The notes under the pieces are model-generated. The model saw only the letters and a program-made list of their open reading frames with translations, was not told the origin of the DNA and did not search any database. A stretch of DNA of 64,000 bases, taken from assembly GCA_019633425.1 (NCBI GenBank), contig WSUB01000096.1, forward strand, positions 62,001 to 126,000, in the 5' to 3' direction. The position numbers and the translations under genes were made by a program. Of the stretch, positions 54,566 to 64,000 are shown piece after piece. Source of the stretch: Tulasnella sp. 424. Its lineage: Eukaryota > Basidiomycota > Agaricomycetes > Cantharellales > Tulasnellaceae. Numbering within the stretch: the stretch's first letter is position 1; every line of letters begins with the position of its first letter.

Positions 54566-56543
54566 TCATTTATAGACGTTTTGGATCTCTACACCTTCAA
54601 ACGTATCGTCTGCCTCCGTAAACGCGTCCACCACCTCTGGTGGCACCACCAATCTCTCCAAACGCTTTGGCAACGAACCAACCCAATCATCCTCCGTTCC
54701 GTCTCCGTCCCCTTTTCGGCCTGTGCCAAAGTGTAGGAGCTCGTCGAGCATGCCTTTTGCATTAGATGCCGGTTGCCATCGCGTCAACGAAAGCGTCGAA
54801 AGTTGAGGGAGTGGCCAGCAGGATCCTCCCGAGTCCGTGCTCCCTGAGTCTTCGGCCATAGGCTCACTCAGATATTTTAGTACGTCTCCTACGCGGAAGT
54901 TTCTTTGGGAAAAGAGCTGGGTGACTTGAGGAAGTGCTCCCAGAGCTTCGACCGGGAAGGACGACGCGGCGGCCGGGCTTTCGCTTGCCTCCCCACTCGG
55001 GTTTGTCCCATCCCCGATTAGGTTTAACGTCACAGCTTTCTCGAGGCCCAGTCCACTAAGGGCGTGTCGCAATTCCGACCCCACTCCAGGAGCCTTGTCC
55101 GTGTGGAACAGGAAGTTGATCCCAGGTTTTCTCTTCACCCAATGGATCCACTCGTTCGACACTTCCGGTTCCGGACTTGAATAAATGCGGAATGTGCCTT
55201 TAATCTCTTCGTATGAGAGCATTATTTCTGGTGCAGCGCTGATAGCGGGTGAGATGAGGTTGGCGAACGTGTTGGATGGGTGGGTTTGATTGGGTGAGAG
55301 TCGTGGAGGGAGGGAGCTGAGAGAAACCGGCCGGATCCCAGCGATGAGACAGGTGCATAAGGGAGCATCAATATGAGTGAGAAGGTAGTCGTTGATATCT
55401 CGAGGAATGTTTTGAAGGACCAAGGTTTCAAGGGATGGGAGATGGATGGGGGACTGAGGGTCTGATTGCGCAACTTGCTTCCCCTTTGACGTGTCGGCCG
55501 CCGGACTTGTCGCTTGAGTATCATCCGTCCACGACGCCAGGAGCAGCCACTGGAGCTGAGGAGACGCTTCTAGGATGTTCCGGAGCTGGGGAATTGAAGG
55601 GAGGTCCTTGGTTAGGTTCCGGATTTGGATGGATTGAATGTTCGACAGTCGACTGGATTCCCATGGGAGAGTGCAGAAGTCGCAGTCCAAGTGCTTCAGG
55701 AAGGTTCCTTCAGACAGGTGGAACTGTCGTTGATCCGGTCCGTTGTACGGATAAATGAAGAGTTCGGATAACATGGGTGCGGGTGTTTCCAGGAGGGTGA
55801 AGAGTTCGTCCGTGAGCCGCCCCTTGAAGATAAGGCTTTTCCACCGCGTGGCGTGTTGCACAGCGAGCTTCATGAAATCTACACGCTCTGAATGACCTCC
55901 ACCGTCTGCAGCGCAGCGGACTACGAGAGGTCCAGCTTGGTTTTTGCGTAGAATCATCTCGGTCGTTTCTTTGCCGTGTGCGACGTCGATCTCTGGCCAG
56001 AACCACGACACTGTGGTGATTGTGCGCCACCAATGCTAAATCAAACACTACTCAGTATCAATGAGACTTTGAGTGGCAATGAAAACGGCGTCCTTACTTT
56101 GCAAACCTGTGCGAGAATGTGGTTCCGTTCGACATTCCAATTCGGCCAATCAATCGACGCCGAGAGAATTTCCAGGAAGATTTCGGGTGGCAAGGCATGA
56201 AGCAGGACCTCGTTTTGGTTTTTAAATCGTTTCAGCTCTACTATTCTGAACGTGATCCCGCGTTGGAGTTCGTTGATGGAGTTTTGCAACGATTCGAGAG
56301 ACAGGATCTGTGGCTGAACCTCCGTCATAGACGGTTGCAGGCTTGTTGGAGCCAAGTTAGTCAAGGACACCCAAGCTAAGGAAAAGGAAAACCGCTATAT
56401 CACCTTAGCCTTTGATTTACGAGAACCGAGATGGCCTGGACCGCTGCCTCTACTTCAGGTTCGACTTTGTGGGGCACCACCGATGTTTCTTCCGTTCCAC
56501 ATGGTGAAGTCGAGTCCTGAGGCGGCGGCGGTTCGGATTGCAT
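54566..56543 (-). CDS. F-box/leucine-rich protein Fb15
   Basis: Three exons: 56404-56543 (140 nt, MQSEPPPPQDSTSPCGTEET...), 56098-56341 and 54566-56035; 617 residues. Intron 1 is phase 2 with a CTAAC branch site before CAACAAG. Intron 2 (phase 0) cuts the F-box after LAQVCK, joining HWWRTITTVSWFWPEIDV. F-box: LLHALPPEIFLEILSASIDW. Leucine-rich strands CTLPWESSRLSNIQSIQIRN, ILEASPQLQWLLLASW. The second intron is not found in Fb1-Fb14. Its 3' end was copied beside Fb13. Confidence 0.82.
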
Positions 56544-57167
56544 TTGTCCAAAATGGTCGCCGAAAGTCGCCGAAGGGCCTTCCAGATGCTGCACTTTGTG
56601 TGAGCGAGTGCTTGCGGTCTTGGATTGGCGTGACGTTGTGCGCGGAATGAGCCGTTTGCTTGTGTGGCGGCGTCAGGGCTCCGTCGAACGATTTTCCCGA
56701 CGTTCAAGGATTTTCAGCGGCGACACTGAGGTACTGACACTGCTTATTCGTGCAGTTATATAAAGCTCACGAACATATGTAAAAGCCTTGCACCTATTTG
56801 AATTCAACGACGACAACTGAACAAGTCAAACACCAAATTCACCCCTGCAGAGTGCACAACATCACCAGAAACCCCGAGCACAACTCACCGATACAGATCA
56901 GCTATCCTTCTACTTACCCTCAAAAGCCAGTCAGAAATTTCTGCAACTCTTGAACCATGATCAAAGGACACCGCTGAAAACAAATGGTCGGACGGAGCTC
57001 GGAGATAAGGCAGCGGACAATACCTAGCCTCGTCTCTCCCCTTGTTCCGACCAACTTCCAACCTGAACCAATCCGGGATCCTCCGTGACGGATTCAAGTG
57101 AGTCCAGACACCGATTTTCTTTTGACTTGTCACTGATTTACTTTTTAGATCCTTCCGGTGTCTTGAC
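56544..57167. promoter_or_regulatory. Divergent upstream region of Fb15 and Fb16
   Basis: A TATATAA at about 56757-56763 oriented toward Fb16 is the clearest core-promoter element. It lies 400 bp before the Fb16 ATG, so a long leader or 5' UTR intron is likely. No separate gene. Confidence 0.45.
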
Positions 57168-58601
57168 ATGTCGAGCAATGCAGCTGACCGGGCTCCTCGG
57201 GTGGGCATAACGGACATTCCTCCAGAGCTCATTGCGGCCATTCTCGAATGCCTTGACATTGGCTCTACAAGATCATACTACTCGGATCTCATACGGGTCA
57301 CCCATTCCACTTCCTATCTTCGGCAAGCTGCCACAAACGCCCCCAATTTATGGACATCCATCGAAATCACGGACAACCCTTCTTCATTCGAACTCGCAAA
57401 AGCGTGCCTCGAGCGATCCAGGGCTCAAGCCATAGACATATCTATTCGGATGAATAGAAGGTTAAAATCCAGGCTGAATGGCTTGTTGGCAATGGTCAAC
57501 TACACGGCCACGAGGCTCCGCTCCTTAGACATGCGGGTTTGCTTGTCTGATTTGCATCTCGAGTGGCTTCAAATCAATACCTGCTTTCAAAAGCTGGTGA
57601 CTCCGCATCTCAAGCACCTTCGTGTTGAAATTGCCATTTTCCACGAGTTCGCCACGTCCCCTCACCACACGCTTCCAATGCCGCAAGTGGCCGGCCACCT
57701 TACATCCCTCTCGCTCAACAACCTCACGCCGGACCTCTCCCACCCTCATACCGTATCATCAATAAAAGTCCTCACATTATCATCCAAATGGTTCTGGGAC
57801 TGGCCGTACCTCACTCTTATCCGAGCATTAAATGCCTCTCACTCGCTGGAGGAGTTGACGCTGATGCGGACCGCAGCGGTTCCGTACGGGCGTCGTCGGT
57901 CGGCCAGGTCCCTTCCTACCATCCCCACCATCCTTCTACCTAAACTCCGTCAGTTCACGATTAAGAACGTCGAAAATGACTTTGTCGCACTCTTGCTGAC
58001 CAATATGGTCTCCCCGGAGTTGGAGGATGTCGTCATCGAGCAGACGGAGGGACTAAACGCAGCCGACCACACTCTCCGCTTTGATTGGAACCAGATACCA
58101 AGCTTCCCCGGGTTCCATTCTGTGGTCTCATTACACGTTGACATCCGCGCAGCCGTCGTCTTTCATAAAGACCAATTCGCTGTGTTCCTGGTGAACATCT
58201 TCCCGAATCTGGAAACGCTATACATGCCATGGAGAACGGGGCGGGAGCTCGTTCAAGCGTGGACGTCTCACTGGAATCTTGCCGAAACTGGGTCGGACAC
58301 TGTAGGATCGGTCGCCGCGTGGCGTGAACTCCGACAACTGGTGCTCACAGGCCAGGATTGTGTCACATGCAGTTGGAACTGCCCACATCTCCTCGAAGAT
58401 ATCTTCCAGCTTCTTCAAACCCGAAAAAAGCATGACCTTCCACCCCTCGACCTTTTGCGCTTCGACGCCTGCGAGAGCGTGAAGAAATGGGAAGGTTATC
58501 GCGTTGCACGGAATCGACTCCGACAACTACTGTCAAGTCCTGACGCGATGGATATGGTACTATTGGGAGGGAGTGAATGGTGCTCGCAATATCGTCACTA
58601 G
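57168..58601 (+). CDS. F-box-like leucine-rich protein Fb16
   Basis: Single exon, 477 residues. N-terminal F-box-like motif ITDIPPELIAAILECLDIGS, then VTHSTSYLRQAATNAPNLWT, the common Agaricomycete form (LRxxAxxxPxLW). Irregular leucine-rich strands follow (LRSLDMRVCLSDLHLEWL, LEELTLMRTAAVP, NIFPNLETLYMPW). It lacks the short first exon and the SPRL/SSP repeats that unite Fb2-Fb15, so it belongs to a different F-box lineage that happens to lie in the cluster. Confidence 0.8.
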   Translation: MSSNAADRAPRVGITDIPPELIAAILECLDIGSTRSYYSDLIRVTHSTSYLRQAATNAPNLWTSIEITDNPSSFELAKACLERSRAQAIDISIRMNRRLKSRLNGLLAMVNYTATRLRSLDMRVCLSDLHLEWLQINTCFQKLVTPHLKHLRVEIAIFHEFATSPHHTLPMPQVAGHLTSLSLNNLTPDLSHPHTVSSIKVLTLSSKWFWDWPYLTLIRALNASHSLEELTLMRTAAVPYGRRRSARSLPTIPTILLPKLRQFTIKNVENDFVALLLTNMVSPELEDVVIEQTEGLNAADHTLRFDWNQIPSFPGFHSVVSLHVDIRAAVVFHKDQFAVFLVNIFPNLETLYMPWRTGRELVQAWTSHWNLAETGSDTVGSVAAWRELRQLVLTGQDCVTCSWNCPHLLEDIFQLLQTRKKHDLPPLDLLRFDACESVKKWEGYRVARNRLRQLLSSPDAMDMVLLGGSEWCSQYRH

Positions 58602-58639
58602 ATTGTTTTCCGTCTAGAATTTTCGTTGGGGGTTGTCAA

Positions 58640-59400
58640 ATACAGTGTTTATTAGCAGAGGCTATCCGATGTCACCGGTCGTCCGATATGTTACTGGTCC
58701 GCACCATATATTTATTCAAGTTACTAGATTCAGAAAGACTAGATCGAGAGGTTTGCGTTCCTTAGGCAATATCTACATCCACTCCTGGAAAGAGAACTCT
58801 TTTCAATACCATATCGACCATCCATTCGTCTGGCATTAGCAGCCTCTGCAAGGGTGGCGTTGTGGTCGCTTATCGTTATTTTACGGCCGTAATGCCTTCG
58901 AATGATGATTGGTTCATGACAAAGGTGGCAAGCAAACCAATTTTCCATTTTATCAACCTGCGAGGTAGGACGCCGGTTTTGATAGCAAGTTCCGCCGCAG
59001 CCTCGGTGGCACATATCTGGTCGAGTGCCTTCACCACGTATTTTATAGTGGCCCAACCGATTTCCTCAGTTCCACGAAGAAATTTGGCAAGGACGGGGAT
59101 CACCTGGCTAGTCTGTATGTCCGGTCAGTCAGGTGTAGTCAACTTCTCACCGAACGCGATGCACATACCTCTTCAGGCTCGAGCTCGTCCCCCGGACGCG
59201 GAGTAAGATAGTAACTCAACACCCAAGATGCCGTGTTCCGCAGTTTCTTCTCATAGTCCTTAGGTGTGTTGAACGGCGGCTTAACCCCCTCCCGCCTGGA
59301 AGACCATCTCCCAGAACCGCGTGCAGTCCCCTCCAATGTTGCCAAGAGCCCACAAGGCAGTCTATGGCCGCCGGAAGTTGCGACGTTCCTGCTGCGGCAC
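58640..59400 (-). pseudogene. Composite relic: Fb17-like tail fused to an importin-alpha-like fragment
   Basis: 58763-58857 on the minus strand reads as the last 30 codons of an Fb17 paralogue (RLLMPDEWMVDMVL..., GVDVDIA-stop), and 58660-58862 aligns with 61706-61905. Immediately beyond, from about 58870 to 59400, lies a piece of the importin-alpha-like gene: VIPVLAKFLRGTEEIGWATI, ALDQICATEAAAELAIKTGV, and after an intron KLRNTASWVLSYYLTPRPGD. It lacks the N-terminus and all later repeats, and frames are broken. Confidence 0.78.
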
Positions 59401-59458
59401 TAAAGAAATGCACACCATGGGTGTATTACTCTGAATTCTTGAGACATCAACAAGTCAT

Positions 59459-61018
59459 CTACACTCTAGCTCTTTTAACAAAGTCTGGATAGTGGTCCTT
59501 AAGGATCTCGTGAGCGGTCCTCATAATCTCCGGGTCCCCGGAATGCTCATACCGAACCGCGCGAAGCCGTGGAATCCCATCCGCCACCTTGAATAACTCT
59601 AAAGCCCTGTTCTGGAACGCCGATACTATGCCCAGAAGTTTTTGAAGGCTTTGGACTGCAAGTCTCTGCGTGTAGAAATACTCCGCCACAATCGCGTCGG
59701 AAAAAGCTTCGATGCATCCGCCTTCGATAAGTGGCTCAACCAGCTCCGGATGAACGAGAGCCTTGTCGACCAAGTTCGCTAGAGCCCGCGTAGCTTCGTT
59801 CCGGGGCTTTTCTACCTCGTCCTTATCTTTGACGATGGCGACCAGGATGAGGAGAAGGCCATCGTTGAGCAAGGCATTGACTTGAGATAGGCTGCCTGCA
59901 GCCACGTTGGACGCCGCCCAACATGCGTTTTCCCGTATCATGACAGAGTGATGGCCTATGCATGCCTTGAGTGCATCAAGAAGTCCTGCTGCTACTGCGG
60001 CGTCCGTCGATGCTTCGGTGCCAGCGGTGAACTGTCCAATGCAGCGGACGGCATCGCATCGCAGGTCGTTATCGCCTTTTGTGCAGAGCTCAACAAGGCG
60101 GGGTAAGATGCCGGTTTTGATAGTAAGTTCCGCCGCTTCCTCGTTGGTACATATCTGTGCGAGTGCCTTTACAGCATAGCCTGGAGTGTCCCAACTGATG
60201 ACAGAGGGTTCACAGATGAATTTGGTGAGGATGGGGATCATTTGGCCAGTCTATGAAGCAATAAGATCAGCTGCAATCCATTTTGCGCACCCAAAGGCTA
60301 TGGACATACCACTTGAAGTGCGAACTGGGCACCTGGTCGCGCAGTGAGATAGGGAGTTAATACCCAAGAGGCCGCGACCTGTACTTTCTCCGTATAATTT
60401 TCAGGCCCGTCTAAGACATCGAGAGCTAGCTTGACTCCTCCCGCCTTGACGACCAGGTCCCGACACCTTGCGGAATCCCATCCGATGTACCCAAGAGCCC
60501 GTAAGGCCTGCTCCTGGGCATCACCAGCATCCGTGAGGGACATTGCGACCAGTTTTGGAATAGCCCCGGCGTCGGCCACGGTTGCTTTTTGCCCAGTAGT
60601 ACCCGACGCGATATTTGACACGATCCAGACAGCTTCGGCACGGAACTTGCTGTCCTCGGATGACAACATTTCAACCACAGTTGAAACAAGTCCCGAATTA
60701 ATTATAGATTGTATTCCAACGTGTCCAGGTCGGTTTTGTAGGAGCCGACGGATTTTAATCGTTGCAATCAAACGAGTATGACGGTCGTCCGAGTGAATTC
60801 CGCTCACAATTGCTGGGATGATCTAAGAACAAAAAATATTAGTAAGATCCCGGCTTTGTTTACAGGGAGTATGTGCTGCCTCATACCTGCTTCTCCCCAG
60901 TTATAAAAGTATCCAGCTCATCTTCGTCAGCTTCTTTCCAGTCTTCGTCCACGGGATGTTTTTGCATGTTCATGCTCCCAAGTTCTTCGGAAACGGTGTT
61001 CTGAACCGGTGCAGACAT
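59459..61018 (-). CDS. Diverged importin-alpha-like armadillo protein lacking the basic IBB domain
   Basis: Three exons. Importin-alpha adaptors carry NLS cargo with importin-beta. Here the N-terminus (HPVDEDWKEADEDELDTFIT) is acidic instead of the Arg/Lys-rich importin-beta-binding segment. Armadillo repeats follow: FRAEAVWIVSNIASGTTGQK (W and N kept), then QALRALGYIGWDSARCRDLV, AASWVLTPYLTARPG and AVKALAQICTNEEAAELTIK, where the usual W/N ladder is altered, and later ENACWAASNVAAGSLSQVNA (W and N kept). It ends KDHYPDFVKRARV. Frame intact, about 480 residues. Probably not a canonical NLS adaptor. A broken partial copy lies beside its 3' end. Confidence 0.78.
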
Positions 61019-61805
61019 AACTCCAACGCTCTAAATGGCTCTTGAAAGTTGACGGTCCTGGTGGTGCTATATAGGTCCTGATTTGCTCCGAACGGGCTGG
61101 TGGTACACGGAGGCACTGTGTCTCAGCAGCAAAAGTTTTACTCCAACGTTCGCCGACGTCAAAATGAATGCCTCTTGTAACAAGGTGCAGAGGGATTCGA
61201 CAGCACAAGGAAAGAACGGTAATGTTCCGGTTCGGAACACGGCGGCGACGTGTGAGAAACCGCAGACCATGTTCGGGATGCTTCCAAAGCCGAAACACGA
61301 TGCGATCATCCCCTCCTAAAATGTCCTAATCGGTCTGATTTCCGCTGAGAGAACTAGTACGTATATTTTCCGAATTCACTGGCAGGCATGTACTGGACTC
61401 AGGTGGTCGTTTCCCACACATCCGCCGCATGTTCGGATTACCTCCCCTTGTGCCTAGGGGTGGTGGTAGTGGCGATTCCAACGAGTTGTACAGGTTTGCT
61501 CTGTTCAGGTCCTACCAGGCACCTAATTTCCTGGAAACGTCGGGCCAGTCTTCAACATATTTATATCTCAGCTCTTATTCATTTCCATGAATTCAAATGA
61601 CTTCGGGCCTGCATATGCTCATGAAGCGTTACCAATCGACTGCGTCACGCGTAGAGCCTCTTTCTCCTGTGCACACAAATAGCTTCTCACCCATAAAAAT
61701 TGAGGCTGTCCGATGTCACCAGTCGTCCGATGTGCTACAGGTCCGCACCAAATATTTATTTAAAATGCTAGATTCAGAAAGACTAGATCGAGGGGTTTGC
61801 GTTCC
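61019..61805. other. Spacer between importin-alpha-like gene and Fb17
   Basis: About 61440-61700 recurs at about 63715-64000 on the far side of Fb17. Both contain ATTTATATCTCAGCTCTTAT, then ATTC(A)AA.ATGA.TTCG. Each has a short plus-strand frame starting M(T/S)S(G/T)LH with QSTA further on. It is the flank unit of another F-box repeat. Confidence 0.55.
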
Positions 61806-63421
61806 TCAGGCAATATCTACATCCACTCCTGGAATGAGACCTCCTGTCACTACCATCCCGACCATCCATTCATCTGGCATCAACAGCCTCCGCAAGGGTG
61901 AACACCGAGGCGGCGACTCAGTAGCTAATCCCTCGGTTACGCCAGCTCCCAGCCTTACATAACGCTTCTCCCACAATACACGAAGGGCAGAAAGTACGTC
62001 CTCTTCTTCTTCCATGAGAACGTCCTGAACGGCAAGGTACTGCAGGCGAGGCGTAACCCACTTCAGGTCTCCCATATCGTCAACACGCTTCTCCAGGAGG
62101 ACCTCCACAACCCTGCACATGGCCCATCCGCCCGCCACCCAGATGTCATCCACAGGCGTTAAAGCTGGAAGCAGTTCCCACAGTACGCTCCCAACATCCA
62201 ATGGGCCAAATTCATGCCGGTGGACTGTCAATGTGATGCGCCTCGACTCGAGTGAGAGCCCTAGGCTTTGCAAGATGATTGCCAATCTGTCTGGGTCGAG
62301 GAGCTTGAATTCCAGGTCGAGGAAATCGTCGGGCGATCCGGTATGTCCTTGCGCCGTCCCATCTTCGATACGGTCTCCACTTTGTGTATGAACGCGAAGG
62401 CATCTCGCTACAATATCGACGCGTATCCGCTGAAACGTGGTGATAGAAGAGCGCAGGATTCTCCTGAAATTGTCGTTCAGGAGGACGGCTGCATCCAAGT
62501 GGTTACCAGCGAGAGCTAATGGACCAGGTGCGTCCAAGTGGGTTAGAAGGTGAGTCGATATCTCGGTTGGAACCATATTGAGATGGACGTTTGTCAACTC
62601 CGTTAACGGCACAATCTTGAACCGCGCAATGCCTTGATTTGTCCATCCTTCTTCATCTATCTGCGAAGGATATTCGTCGATATTGTGAAGAGAGATGGAG
62701 TCGAGCATCTTTGCAGATTCAAGCATTGTGTGTAACTGGTCGATTGGAGGAAGTGCGGTGAATGAGATGGTGAGGATCCTGAGGAATGGAAATCTTGGCG
62801 GGCCATCCCAGCGAAGCTGAACGCCGGAAATGCGAAGGCATTTGAGGCGGTTAAGACGAGAAATGTTTATCCTCCATTTTGCAGACGGTTGAGACCATCC
62901 CGATATAACCAGGAGTTGAAGGTACTCCGCCGCTTCTGCTCGCTGAATTGCCGACACGGTGTCCGTCGATAGGTAACCCATTAGGTCGATGTCCCTCCAC
63001 CGGTGCGCGTGCGGGGAAATAATCTCAATGAAACGCTTCCCTGAAGGTATGAGACTTCCGCGAACTGATGCCAAGAAAGGGGATGATTCGGCAAAAGGGG
63101 CTACTCGTAGTCTGACGTTCAGCGGTCCGGTAAGGTTGTGTGCAAGTACCGCGCCGATGGTACGATACCCCTGCCGTGAGTCGACAGTCGGCCAAAGTTC
63201 GGGTGCAGACAAAGTGATGCTCAGCCAGCGCCTCAAATGAGAAGTTAGCAATCCCGAATTGCTCGTCAGGTGTACCTGGACCCATACCTACAGACCAGCG
63301 CCAACTGCTGGACAAGCCCTATTCCCCAGTCCCAAGGATCCTCAGGAAGTGTAAAGACCAGGATTTGCATGATTATTTCCGTCGGTAACTCGTTGATGTT
63401 GACCGGAGCCATTGCTCCCAT
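61806..63421 (-). CDS. F-box/leucine-rich protein Fb17
   Basis: Exon 1 63288-63421 (134 nt) reads MGAMAPVNINELPTEIIMQI, LVFTLPEDPWDWGIGLVQQL, ALVC. A phase-2 intron inside the F-box joins RRWLSITLSAPELWPTV in exon 2 (61806-63231); 519 residues. The open frame that begins further upstream in exon 2 includes intron sequence. Leucine-rich strands LKCLRISGVQLRWDGPPRF and LHTMLESAKMLDSISLHNI. The intron position is near that of Fb15 intron 2. Its tail occurs again as a fragment at 58763. Confidence 0.8.
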
Positions 63422-64000
63422 GTATACGTGTCGAGCCCTTCAAACCTTGGATTTCAACTCTGCCCCGTAGATAAGAACTTCATCATATGAGAGCTTACCG
63501 CTTCTTAATTAGGTTATAATGCCTCTCTATCGATGTTCAGCCTGCTGTTGTCTTTTCAGGCGGCGTGTAGTACGGCGGGGTCCCGGGATCAACGTGTCCC
63601 TACAGAGATCAGTCGAGTGGAAGTAAGCCGCTCCCCAGCTCAATGGGTGAGTTTTACCTTTGCTTATAGAGATTTAGTTGTCAGGGACTGACGATGTTGT
63701 GATGCGCGGGTTTCGGTCGCGGTGGAAGGGGGTGGTGGTGGCGGTTGTACATATTTGCTCTGTTCGGGTCCTACCGTTTTCCTGGACGCATCGTGCCACC
63801 CTTCAACACCATTCGCTATTTATATCTCAGCTCTTATTAATTTCCGAATTCAAAATGAGTTCGACCCTGCATGTGTTCAGGAAGCCTCATCAATCGACTG
63901 CCCGTTGATGAAACTCGCCCCGGGTGGACCAAATGAAGCGTCACGTTTGGGGACATCTTTCTCCGGTGCATACAAATGGCTCCTCGCCAATAGGAATGTT
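63422..64000. repeat. Flank repeat at the window edge
   Basis: 63715-64000 repeats 61440-61700, the region just 3' of Fb17. A further Fb17-type gene on the minus strand probably lies beyond the window edge. Confidence 0.5.

Noticed and set aside
18823..58601. F-box cluster as NLR or HeLo-type immune receptors
   Set aside because: No NB-ARC/NACHT P-loop, HeLo or ankyrin/WD motifs were seen; all N-termini that can be read carry F-box patterns.
63232..63251. Fb17 starting MLTSHLRRW inside exon 2
   Set aside because: That would lack the F-box; the upstream exon with NINELPTEIIMQILVF joins by a good phase-2 intron and gives a complete F-box.

Overview
The window is nuclear DNA of a filamentous basidiomycete, most likely an Agaricomycete. 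The genes are dense and carry many short (about 45-80 nt) GT-AG introns. Core fungal genes (NatB subunit, RPA2, IMP4, alkaline ceramidase, LisH/CTLH protein) are mixed with lineage-type families: SUR7/PalI-like membrane proteins, tiny IFI6/ISG12-like proteins and F-box/leucine-rich proteins. No tRNA, rRNA, CRISPR array or recognisable transposon was found. One 100-N assembly gap lies at 45899-45998.

Layout. 1-7 kb: 3' part of a NAA25/Mdm20-like gene, then a tandem duplication that left two SUR7-like genes, one intact RPA2, one RPA2 relic and one NAA25 tail fragment. 7-12.6 kb: four small IFI6-like genes in both orientations, set among repeated non-coding modules, with a broken piece of an Ind1/NUBPL-type gene. 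13-18.5 kb: a Gly/Ser-rich membrane-associated protein, an uncharacterised leucine-rich protein and IMP4. 18.8-63.4 kb: seventeen F-box genes in several sub-arrays (Fb1-Fb17 here), interrupted by the ceramidase and LisH/CTLH genes (33-36 kb) and an importin-alpha-like gene (59.5-61 kb).

The F-box genes look like a fast-evolving battery of SCF ubiquitin-ligase substrate receptors: an N-terminal F-box and about 450 residues of irregular leucine-rich repeats. Sixteen of the 17 are best modelled with a phase-2 intron after a short first exon; in eight of them that exon is exactly 71 nt. My two- and three-exon models for the uninterrupted genes all sum to multiples of three, which supports the starts. 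Upstream exons, not the longest open frames, give the true N-termini.

A theme runs through the window: tandem duplication has repeatedly carried a truncated 3' piece of the neighbouring gene (NAA25 tail, ceramidase tail twice, Fb15 tail, Fb17 tail with an importin-alpha piece). These orphan gene ends mark duplication breakpoints and allow the history of the arrays to be read. Copies keep introns and intergenic DNA, so the mechanism is DNA-level duplication and gene conversion rather than retroposition.
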